Source: Corallococcus coralloides DSM 2259
Lineage (GTDB): Bacteria > Myxococcota > Myxococcia > Myxococcales > Myxococcaceae
Assembly: GCF_000255295.1 (NCBI RefSeq)
Contig: NC_017030.1
Span: 124,001 to 188,000, forward strand
Length of the DNA: 64,000 nucleotides
Reading direction: 5' to 3'
The notes beneath the pieces are model-generated. The model saw only the letters and a program-made list of their open reading frames with translations, was not told the origin of the DNA and made no database searches. Position 1 is the first letter of the stretch, and the number at the start of each line of letters is the position of its first letter. The translations under genes were made by a program, and so were the position numbers. Below, piece by piece: positions 37,773-44,446 of the stretch.

Positions 37773-38123
37773 ATGGCCCGCTACCTGATGTTGCTGCACG
37801 AGAACCCCGCCCACTTCGCCGCCATGTCCCCCGCGGAGCTGCAGGCCATCGTGGAGGAGTACGCCCGGTGGAGTGACGGGCTGCTCCAGGAGGGCCGCCT
37901 GCTCCAGGGCGAGAAGCTGCGCGACGAGGGCGGCCGGCGCCTGACGCAGCAGGGCGGACAGGTGCTCGTGTCGGATGGGCCGTACGCGGAGGTGAAGGAC
38001 GTGGTGGGCGGCCTCTTCATCCTGTCCGCGGATTCGTATGACGCCGCCGTGGCCCTGGCCCGGACGTGCCCCCATCTGCGCTACGGCGGTGAAGTCGAGC
38101 TTCGCGCCATCGAAGAGGTCTGA
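37773..38123 (+). CDS. YCII-related DGPF-domain protein
   Basis: 116 residues, MARYLMLLHENPAHFAAMSP. The DGPF-type YciI fold is shown by YLMLLHE at the start, VLVSDGPYAEVKDVVGGLFI in the middle (the DGPY signature followed by E-KD---G) and the closing helix DAAVALARTCPHLRYGGEVE. Members are small ferredoxin-like proteins of unknown biochemical role. It lies 4 bases before the sigma factor gene and is almost certainly co-transcribed with it, the pairing that defines ECF42 sigma factors. Confidence 0.9.
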   Translation: MARYLMLLHENPAHFAAMSPAELQAIVEEYARWSDGLLQEGRLLQGEKLRDEGGRRLTQQGGQVLVSDGPYAEVKDVVGGLFILSADSYDAAVALARTCPHLRYGGEVELRAIEEV

Positions 38124-38127
38124 CGGC

Positions 38128-39369
38128 GTGTCCTCCGCGGCGCAGGTGCTGGAGTTGGCCTTTCGCGAGTGGTCCGCGGGGCTCGTCGCGGCCCTGGCCC
38201 GGCGCGTGGGGCTGGGGCGGTTGGACCTGGCGGAGGACTCGGTGCAGTTCGCCATGCTCCAGGCGGCTCGGACGTGGGGCTTCCACGGCATCCCGGAGCA
38301 GCCTCGCGCGTGGCTGCTGCGCGTGGCGCTGAACCGGCTGACGGACCTCTTGCGGCAGCGCGGGCCGGAGGTGCCGGAGGACTTGGAGCCCGTGGAGGAG
38401 GAGGCCGGGCCGCCGGAGGAGCCCACGCGCTTCGCGGCGGAGCTTCCGGACGATGCGCTGCGGTTGCTCTTCGCGTGCTGTCATCCGGCGCTCTCCCGCG
38501 AGATGCAGGTGACGCTCACGCTGAAGGTGGCGTGTGGCTTCTCCGTGCGCGAGGTCGCCGCCGCGCTGCTCGCGGACGAGCCCACCGTGGCGCAGCGGCT
38601 GGTGCGCGCGAAGCGGACGCTGCGTACCTGCCGCGCCACGCTGGAGGTGCCTGCTCCGGAGTCGCTACCGGAGCGGCTGGATGCGGTGCACGCCGCGCTC
38701 TACCTGCTCTTCAACGAAGGCTACGAAGCCTCCGAGGGCCACGACCTGTCCCGCGCGGAGCTGTGCTCGGAGGCGCTGCGCCTGGCGGAGGTGTTGCTGT
38801 CACATCCGGGAGTCGCGACGCCGGAGGGGCATGCGCTGGCGGCGCTGTTCTGCTTTCGCACCGCGGGACTTCCGGGCCGCGTGGATGCGCGGGGCGCGTT
38901 CGTGCCGCAGGAGGCGCGAACCGGGACGGAGCCGTCGCCCCTCTTGATGGCGCGAGGGCTCTGGCACCTGCGCGCTTCCATGGGGACGGTGCTGACGCCG
39001 CTGCACCTGGAGGCGGAGATCGCCCTCGTGCATGTGAAGACGTCCACACCGGGGCCGGAGGACAGCGCCCGGTTGCTGCGGCTGTACGACGCGCTGCTCG
39101 CACTCAAGCCGTCGCCCATCGTCGCGCTGAGTCGCGTGGTGGCGCTGTCGCGCGTGCGCGGGCCGGCCGAGGCGCTGGAGGCGTTGGGGCGTTTGCGCTC
39201 GGAGGCCGTGCTGCGGCGGTATCCGTATCGCTTCGCCGTGGAGGGCATGCTGCTGGAACAGGTTGGGGCGCGAAGCAGGGCGGCGGATTGCTTCCGTCAG
39301 GCCGCGGCGCTGGCGCGCACGCCTCCGCAACGGGAGTACCTGCTCTCCCGGGCCCGAGCCTGCGAGTAG
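38128..39369 (+). CDS. ECF42-type RNA polymerase sigma factor
   Basis: 413 residues from the GTG at 38128. The N-terminal half has sigma region 2 (LAEDSVQFAMLQAARTWGFH, GIPEQPRAWLLRVALNRLTD) and region 4 (LTLKVACGFSVREVAAALLA, DEPTVAQRLVRAKRTLR). The long C-terminal half (~240 residues) is the TPR-like DUF6596 extension of this group: AALYLLFNEGYEASEGHDLS, LLMARGLWHLRASMG, and a final FRQAAALARTPPQREYLL. ECF42 factors lack anti-sigma factors and are controlled by the C-terminal domain; their known target is the neighbouring DGPF gene. It replaces the usual short region of other ECFs, hence the unusual length. Confidence 0.9.
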   Translation: MSSAAQVLELAFREWSAGLVAALARRVGLGRLDLAEDSVQFAMLQAARTWGFHGIPEQPRAWLLRVALNRLTDLLRQRGPEVPEDLEPVEEEAGPPEEPTRFAAELPDDALRLLFACCHPALSREMQVTLTLKVACGFSVREVAAALLADEPTVAQRLVRAKRTLRTCRATLEVPAPESLPERLDAVHAALYLLFNEGYEASEGHDLSRAELCSEALRLAEVLLSHPGVATPEGHALAALFCFRTAGLPGRVDARGAFVPQEARTGTEPSPLLMARGLWHLRASMGTVLTPLHLEAEIALVHVKTSTPGPEDSARLLRLYDALLALKPSPIVALSRVVALSRVRGPAEALEALGRLRSEAVLRRYPYRFAVEGMLLEQVGARSRAADCFRQAAALARTPPQREYLLSRARACE

Positions 39370-39416
39370 GGACCCGCGTGCTACCGTCCCGCTCCGTCGA
39401 GACACCGGGAGCGGAC

Positions 39417-40742
39417 ATGGCGTTGAGCACGTCGGCGGACTTCAAGTCGGACCTGGGCATGGAGCCCCGTCACCTGCTGCCCATCGTGTCGCGACTGGGT
39501 GACTTCGTCCGGCCGTTCTGTGCCGCGCTCGATGCGTTCCATGCGGACTGGAGTGGATGGGGCAAGGCCTCCTACTACTTCACGGGCAAGCAGGCGTGGG
39601 TGGACGCGAAGCTGAAGGCGCTCGATACGGCGGAGCACCTGCTGTACCGGTTCTGCGACCTGGAGCAGGAGCGGCTCGCGCATTCCAAGGCGTCGCGGTT
39701 GCTGTTGATGCGGCTGCTGGTGGAGATCCAGGAGACGCATATCGAGATGGTGGACTACGTCCACACGAACAACCTGAAGCTCTTCACGCTGGATCGCGGG
39801 ACGCTGGGGGCCACCGCGTTGAATCAGCTGGACGCGGACTGGGATGCGCTTCGCAACGGCACGGGCGCGGTGAAGCTGCCCACCGGTCCCCAGTTCGCGC
39901 GCGGCAACCGCGAGGTGCGCGCCATCCACGCGCGGCTGCTGTCCCGCCCGCATGGCCGGGAGCTGATGCGGTGGATCCTCGAGGACACGGAGGCGGAGCC
40001 GGAGTGGCCGGTGACGCTGGTGTTGACCCAGGCGTTCACGCCCTCCGCCAACTTCCGGCAGAAGGTGGTGGTCAACAAGCTGCGGCTGCAGGCGACCTCC
40101 GATGAGCTCAAGCGTCTGGAGGGCGAATACGAGGGGATGACCCAGGAGTTGTCCCGCATCGAAGAGTCCTCGCGGAAAGGCAGTGAGCCATGGGGTGAGC
40201 TGCGCAAGCGCCTGGCGTCCACATTGAAGTCCTACGCCGAGCTGGCCGAGGCGCGTGAAGCGCTGGGCAAGCGGATGTTCGCGATGGAGGTGGAGATCGG
40301 CTGGTACGACCAGGACGGCCACGGTGAGGACTACTTGCTGAGCGAACCCGCGCCGGGGCTCGCGGGCAAGAGCCCCTCTGGGGGACGTGGTTCACAGCTC
40401 AGCCTGCGCTCCGGACTGCGCGACAGCACGCAGCGCAACTACTCCCGCGACCAGCACCCCATCCCCGCGCCCGCGTTCATCGTGTACGGACACGAGCTCA
40501 TCCACATCCTGCAGAACCGCTACCCCACGCGGATGGTGTTGCAGCCCCTGAACTACACGACCGGGCACACAAAGCACGGCTACAGCAACACCACGGAGCA
40601 CGAGACCATCCGCGCGCTGCGCAAGCTCCGCACGGACGCGCACCTGCCCTTCTACGAGAACCAGCTCCGTGACGAGCACCAGCTCACGAAGCGCAAGCAC
40701 CACACGGGCACATCGGCTTTCGAGTTGGGCGAGACGGACTGA
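39417..40742 (+). CDS. Putative HExxH zinc metalloprotease (M91-like effector/toxin)
   Basis: 441 residues from the ATG at 39417. No signal peptide. The N-terminal ~300 residues are mostly helical with a coiled-coil-like stretch (LKRLEGEYEGMTQELSRIEE, LKSYAELAEAREALGKRMF). A zinc-protease motif sits near the C-terminus: YGHELIHILQNRYP at residues 357-370 (HExxH at 359-363), with EHETIRALRK about 30 residues later as a candidate third ligand, and DRNYSRDQHPIPAPAFIVY-type sequence before it. This layout is like M91 (NleD-type) effector proteases, but length and flanks differ, so M91 is an analogy. The two-TM zinc-ribbon gene starts 10 bases downstream. Confidence 0.7.
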   Translation: MALSTSADFKSDLGMEPRHLLPIVSRLGDFVRPFCAALDAFHADWSGWGKASYYFTGKQAWVDAKLKALDTAEHLLYRFCDLEQERLAHSKASRLLLMRLLVEIQETHIEMVDYVHTNNLKLFTLDRGTLGATALNQLDADWDALRNGTGAVKLPTGPQFARGNREVRAIHARLLSRPHGRELMRWILEDTEAEPEWPVTLVLTQAFTPSANFRQKVVVNKLRLQATSDELKRLEGEYEGMTQELSRIEESSRKGSEPWGELRKRLASTLKSYAELAEAREALGKRMFAMEVEIGWYDQDGHGEDYLLSEPAPGLAGKSPSGGRGSQLSLRSGLRDSTQRNYSRDQHPIPAPAFIVYGHELIHILQNRYPTRMVLQPLNYTTGHTKHGYSNTTEHETIRALRKLRTDAHLPFYENQLRDEHQLTKRKHHTGTSAFELGETD

Positions 40743-40752
40743 AGGGCCTGCC

Positions 40753-41061
40753 ATGGCTGCCAGTTACCGGGAACAGTGGGATGACCTGCGGCGGAGGTAC
40801 CGCCTGGCGATCGTGGGGTTCTTGCTCTTTCCGCTCATCCCTGTCGTGGGATGGGCCCTGCAGGGGCGTCCAGGCGGGAGTCGAATCCTGTTGGCCTTCG
40901 CGCTGGGGTCGATGCTGCTCACCGTGATTGCATCGTTTCGGGCAGGGTTTTTCCGATGTCCCCGCTGTCGGGAGTGGTTCTTTCTCGACGGGCCCTACAG
41001 GAACTCCTTCACGCGGAAGTGCCTGCGCTGTGGCCTTCCGAAGTGGGCCGACCAGGGCTGA
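40753..41061 (+). CDS. Two-TM zinc-ribbon membrane protein, copy A
   Basis: 102 residues, MAASYREQWDDLRRRYRLAI. Two transmembrane helices (LAIVGFLLFPLIPVVGWALQ and ILLAFALGSMLLTVIASF) are followed by a cytoplasmic zinc ribbon with CPRCREWFF and CLRCGLPKW. It starts 10 bases after the metalloprotease stop, so the two are probably co-transcribed. A near-identical paralogue follows the RHS gene at 50954. Related zinc-ribbon membrane proteins are, as far as I recall, widespread in myxobacteria, so immunity is only one possibility. Confidence 0.85.
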   Translation: MAASYREQWDDLRRRYRLAIVGFLLFPLIPVVGWALQGRPGGSRILLAFALGSMLLTVIASFRAGFFRCPRCREWFFLDGPYRNSFTRKCLRCGLPKWADQG

Positions 41062-41100
41062 CCTTTGCTTTCCTCACCGGGGCATTCCTGGGAGGTGCGA

Positions 41101-41550
41101 ATGCGAATGACGTTGCTGGTGCTGGTGGTGCTCACGGGATGTGCATCCGAGCCGCGTGCGCGGAGCTTGCGTTACGCGCCGGGTGGGACGTCCGTCTTCT
41201 CTGGGGCAGGGCAACGACCGGTGCGCCAAAGCGATGCACCAACGCGTGAAGCGGTCCTCGCGGGCATTGCCGAAGTGAAGGGCTCCCTGGGCGGCGTTGA
41301 TGCCGCGCTTTCCAAACTGGCGGATCGTCCTCCGCCTCTCCTGGGGTGGAGCCTCAAAGGCGTCTTCACCCGTTACCTCGACCATGGTTCCAGTCAGGTG
41401 AAGTGGATGAAGGGGGCGCTTGGGAGCGCTACCGCACTGACTCGCGTGGCCACGGACGTGGAGGACTCGAACATGGAGCAGGGCCTCCTGCGCATGACGG
41501 GGCCGAAGCTCCAGGCGGCCATGTTCGGCACTCTGCTGCTGGCCACCTGA
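41101..41550 (+). CDS. Lipoprotein, N-terminal part of a DUF2380-type protein interrupted by TGA
   Basis: 149 residues from the ATG at 41101, with GGGAGGTGCGA upstream. MRMTLLVLVVLTGCAS is a type II signal peptide with lipobox VLTGC. The rest is helical with no catalytic motif. The frame stops at TGA 41548-41550 and the same frame continues open for 308 more codons, starting with GTG immediately after the stop. I recall myxobacterial homologues in which the lipoprotein signal and the following region are one polypeptide of about 460 residues, so this is probably the N-terminal half of a split gene; a naturally bicistronic arrangement cannot be excluded. Confidence 0.75.
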   Translation: MRMTLLVLVVLTGCASEPRARSLRYAPGGTSVFSGAGQRPVRQSDAPTREAVLAGIAEVKGSLGGVDAALSKLADRPPPLLGWSLKGVFTRYLDHGSSQVKWMKGALGSATALTRVATDVEDSNMEQGLLRMTGPKLQAAMFGTLLLAT

Positions 41551-42477
41551 GTGGACTTCCTCCATCTCGCGGATGCTGTGCTTCGGAACTGTCCGACGTG
41601 CAGTGTCGAGAAGCTCTTCGTCGACCTGCATCGCGTGCAGGAGTTGATGGAGCCCGCGCTGGCGGACCTGGCCTCCCAGGACCCGGAGCGGGTGGAAGCG
41701 GCGGCGGTCGCGATGCCCGAGTTGATGGGGAAGCTGACCCGCGAGTTCGATGCAATCCATCGGGAGGCTCGCGCGAGCATGAAGCTCGGCGGACAGGTCA
41801 TCGCCGCGGTGCGCGCGGTGGAGATGGTCGCCCTGATTTCCACGCTGAAGGTGTCGCTGCCGCGGCTGCCTCCCTCCGCGCCCGCGTCGCTGGGCGTGGG
41901 CTTCGTAATGAGCTCGGGAGGAGTGATGACGGGCTCGCGGCTGGTGGTTTCCGCAGAGTGGGTGGAAATGATGCGGAGGCTCGTGCGGGCGGGGGTCATC
42001 TCTGTTCCCGCGGTCAGCTCCGCCGTCCTCATCCACGGCGGACAGGTGTTGATGGCGCAAGCGCCTCGGGACCTGCCCAAGGGTGTACGCGAAGCATTGG
42101 GAGACAGCCCCGAAGTTCGAGGCATGCATCAAACCGGCAGGGCAGGGGCGGGCATGTCCAATGCCCCGAAGCACCACGTGCTACCTCAAGAGCACCGTGA
42201 ATGGTTCGAACGGCGCGGCTTCAAGGGTGACATGGACATCGACCAGTTCTGCGTCCGGTTGGAGCAGGCCCACCACGAAGCGATTCATGGTGGGGGGAAC
42301 TGGAAGCTGGGGCGTATATGGCCCGGCGAGTGGAATCAGTTGATCATGCGCACGCTGGGTGACGCTGAGGCCAAGGTCGGGCGGATGTTGACGCGGAATG
42401 AGATCCTGGACATCGTCGCTGAGGTCATGGACGTGTACAGCGTCCCGATGAAGTTCACCGCTTGGAGGGGACGATGA
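41551..42477 (+). CDS. C-terminal part of a DUF2380-type toxin-like protein with His-rich nuclease-like domain
   Basis: 308 residues if initiated at the GTG at 41551, which directly abuts the preceding TGA in the same frame and has no clear ribosome site. Residues ~80-180 are hydrophobic/helical (VEMVALISTLKVSLPRLP, SGGVMTGSRLVVS). The C-terminal ~105 residues carry NAPKHHVLPQEHREWFERRG and HHEAIHGGGNWKLGRIWPGE, the His-rich signature of DUF2380/TIGR02269 proteins of Myxococcales, which looks like an HNH/HHH-type nuclease toxin fold. A lipid-anchored toxin delivered by outer-membrane exchange, as for SitA proteins, is a hypothesis. The next gene overlaps by ATGA and is the candidate immunity gene. 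Confidence 0.75.
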   Translation: MDFLHLADAVLRNCPTCSVEKLFVDLHRVQELMEPALADLASQDPERVEAAAVAMPELMGKLTREFDAIHREARASMKLGGQVIAAVRAVEMVALISTLKVSLPRLPPSAPASLGVGFVMSSGGVMTGSRLVVSAEWVEMMRRLVRAGVISVPAVSSAVLIHGGQVLMAQAPRDLPKGVREALGDSPEVRGMHQTGRAGAGMSNAPKHHVLPQEHREWFERRGFKGDMDIDQFCVRLEQAHHEAIHGGGNWKLGRIWPGEWNQLIMRTLGDAEAKVGRMLTRNEILDIVAEVMDVYSVPMKFTAWRGR

Positions 42478-42938
42478 GCGGAGCCTGGGAGGGCAACTGG
42501 AAAGCTCGTCTCTATGAGCGGGTTCGGGAACGGGGCTTCGATTCGTTGACCGCCTTCGCTGAGTCGCGCCCCACTGCATCGTTGGTTGCGCTGGCGAGGG
42601 AACTGGGGCCTGACGACATTGCCGGAGCGCAGATCTTCAGCGGACTGGTAGCCGAGGCTGAGCGCAGTCATCGGCTCACACGCCTGGTTCGGGGGCAACT
42701 CGTGCGTGAATTATGGAGGAGTCTCCCTGACGGCTGGCCCGCCGTGCTGGATGACGCCAATCGTTTCAAGGTCGCCAAGGCACTTGGCTTGTGGTCCGGC
42801 TTTACTCCAACAACCCACGAGGAGCGCGTGAAGAAGGCGGGTGACGCGCTTCTCGCCAATCCTCCGCCTCCCGGCTGGCGCCCGCTGGGGCCTGATGACG
42901 AGCTTCTCCGAATGCTCTTGCCGGACGACGAAGTCTGA
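42474..42938 (+). CDS. Immunity-like protein, copy 1
   Basis: 154 residues from the ATG at 42474, overlapping the toxin-like stop. It starts WEGNWKARLYERVRERGFDS and ends LGPDDELLRMLLPDDEV; acidic and soluble-looking, without signal or membrane segments. The second gene (42997) aligns over its whole length, with shared blocks GFDSLTAFAESRPTASLVAL, GWPAVLDDA and LANPPPPGWRPLGPDDELLR. Overlap with the toxin-like gene plus tandem paralogues is the classic layout of toxin immunity genes. No domain family is recognised. Confidence 0.75.
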   Translation: MSGAWEGNWKARLYERVRERGFDSLTAFAESRPTASLVALARELGPDDIAGAQIFSGLVAEAERSHRLTRLVRGQLVRELWRSLPDGWPAVLDDANRFKVAKALGLWSGFTPTTHEERVKKAGDALLANPPPPGWRPLGPDDELLRMLLPDDEV

Positions 42939-42996
42939 TGGGGCGAAGCCGCAGACTTTCGAGCCCGCGAGCGAAGTTTGTTTGGAGAGCCAGCAG

Positions 42997-43467
42997 ATGA
43001 GCGAGGAGCGTTCCTGGCGTGGTAACTGGCCGGCGCGGCTGTATAGGCGGGTCCGCGAGTTGGGATACGACTCACTGACCGCCTTCGCGGAGGCACGTCC
43101 TACCGCGTCGCTGGTCGCGTTGGCTGAAGAGCTTGGACGCGATGACGTCGCCGGAGTGCAGGTGTTCAAGGGGTTGGTTGAGGAAGCTGCGCGGACCCAT
43201 CGAGTCACCCGGCTGGTGCGCAGCCCGTTCGTTCGTGAGTTTGCCAAGGGCCTCCCCAATGGCTGGCCGGCCGTGCTGGACGATGACGCCCGCATGGACG
43301 TTGCAGTCGCGCTTGGCCAATGGTCGGCATACACCCCAGAAACCCATGAAGCGCATGTGAGGCGCGCCGGTGACGCGCTTCTCGCCCATCCACCTCCGCC
43401 CGGCTGGCGTCCCCTGAGCCCTGACGACGAACTGCTCCGCACGCTTTTGCCCGACGAAGAAGCCTGA
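42997..43467 (+). CDS. Immunity-like protein, copy 2
   Basis: 156 residues, MSEERSWRGNWPARLYRRVR. It is a full-length paralogue of the gene at 42474 (GYDSLTAFAEARPTASLVAL, LPNGWPAVLDDDARMDVAVA, PPPPGWRPLSPDDELLRTLL). It follows 58 bases later with its own GTTTGGAGAGCC ribosome region. The divergence between copies is moderate, so this is an old duplication under apparent selection rather than a fresh repeat. It may give immunity to a related non-self toxin. Confidence 0.75.
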   Translation: MSEERSWRGNWPARLYRRVRELGYDSLTAFAEARPTASLVALAEELGRDDVAGVQVFKGLVEEAARTHRVTRLVRSPFVREFAKGLPNGWPAVLDDDARMDVAVALGQWSAYTPETHEAHVRRAGDALLAHPPPPGWRPLSPDDELLRTLLPDEEA

Positions 43468-43520
43468 GCGGATGCTCGGCTTTTCGAACCAGCAAGTGAG
43501 GTTCACCCGGGAGCGCAGCG

Positions 43521-43802
43521 ATGACCGACGGACTCCCATGGCAGGGCAATTGGCGAGTCCGCATGTACGAGCGGGTCCACGAGCGAGGTTACGATTCGCT
43601 CACCGCCTTTGCCGAGGCTCGCCCTACAGCTGAGCGCCACCGTGAGCCTTTTCTTGGGCATGCATCTGCACGGCACGCACGGCCATTCGATTCTCGGCCT
43701 CTACTCTGGCGTGGAATTGCCGTGACGGGTCCCCGCCGCAAGGCCTCGGGCAGGTGGAGACGGCTCAAGGAGGTTTCGCCAGACTTCAAGGTGTTGAGGT
43801 GA
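43521..43802 (+). pseudogene. Immunity-like copy 3, truncated and diverged remnant
   Basis: The frame opens MTDGLPWQGNWRVRMYERVH and matches copies 1 and 2 through GYDSLTAFAEARPTA (about residue 37), then runs into unrelated, Arg-rich sequence (AERHREPFLGHASARHARPF) to a stop at 93 residues. The conserved PPPPGWRP and DDELLR tail is absent. The simplest reading is a third tandem copy cut by a deletion or recombination; the encoded product is unlikely to be functional. The next ~215 bases hold no recognisable gene. Confidence 0.7.
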
Positions 43803-44019
43803 TGGAGTTTTTTGCGGGTAAGGCTTGATAAACTTGAAGTGCGAAGACCCACGGGTGCGGGGGGACTTCATGGCAAAGCCTTGCTTCGATGGGGGGCGGT
43901 CATTGACAGGCAAACGCGGATAACGGATACGTTTGGATCCGGCGAAACGAGTCATTCCGTGTCTCGCCTTGGCAGCGATTCAGGTTGGAGGCACCTCGTT
44001 GAGCATCTGTGGAAGTTTG

Positions 44020-44355
44020 ATGGCGCGGTTACCCAGGGCGGGCTTGCTGGTTCTCCTTGGACTCACGGCATGCGCCGTACCGCCTTCCGAGGAATTGCCT
44101 CCGCCGGCGGCGGTCTTTTCGGAACACCGCACCGCGCTGGCGGCGACGGCCTCCCGGAAGGTGGGAGACGACTGCCGCGACCATGGCGCTTCTGGATGTC
44201 TTTCGGGACTGTGCCTGCACACCGGGACGGATCCTGATCAAGGCTACGTTTGCAGCCAGACCTGCCAGAAGGTTTCCGAATGCCCCACGACATGGAAGTG
44301 CGCCCAGGTGCCGGGTGCCGCCGTTCGTGTCTGTACCCCTCCTGTGGGGGGATGA
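44020..44355 (+). CDS. Small Cys-rich lipoprotein upstream of the RHS gene
   Basis: 111 residues from the ATG at 44020 (MARLPRAGLLVLLGLTACAV), a lipoprotein signal with LTAC. The mature protein carries eight cysteines in the spacing VGDDCRDHGASGCLSGLCLH, CSQTCQKVSECPTTWKCAQV, VRVCTPP, a small disulfide-knot domain like those at the ends of other exported myxobacterial proteins. It lies 91 bases before the RHS gene in the same direction and may be its operon partner. The start used here excludes a longer frame from 43933 that would hide the signal peptide. Confidence 0.75.
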   Translation: MARLPRAGLLVLLGLTACAVPPSEELPPPAAVFSEHRTALAATASRKVGDDCRDHGASGCLSGLCLHTGTDPDQGYVCSQTCQKVSECPTTWKCAQVPGAAVRVCTPPVGG

Positions 44356-44446
44356 CGAACGCAGTACGTCCGTAGCGCAAGTCTCCCATCAAGTTCTGAA
44401 GCCGCTCTTCGTCTGAAGAGGGCATTCCTCTGCCTTGCCGTCGTCT

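Noticed and set aside
38169-39416. An apparent fusion of the region upstream of the metalloprotease to it (857-codon frame)
   Set aside because: The upstream part is a shadow frame of the ECF42 sigma factor; the ATG at 39417 begins the real protein.
41548-41550. TGA as a selenocysteine codon
   Set aside because: No hairpin resembling a SECIS element was evident just downstream and the position in this family has no reason to be redox active; nonsense or reinitiation is simpler, though not proved.
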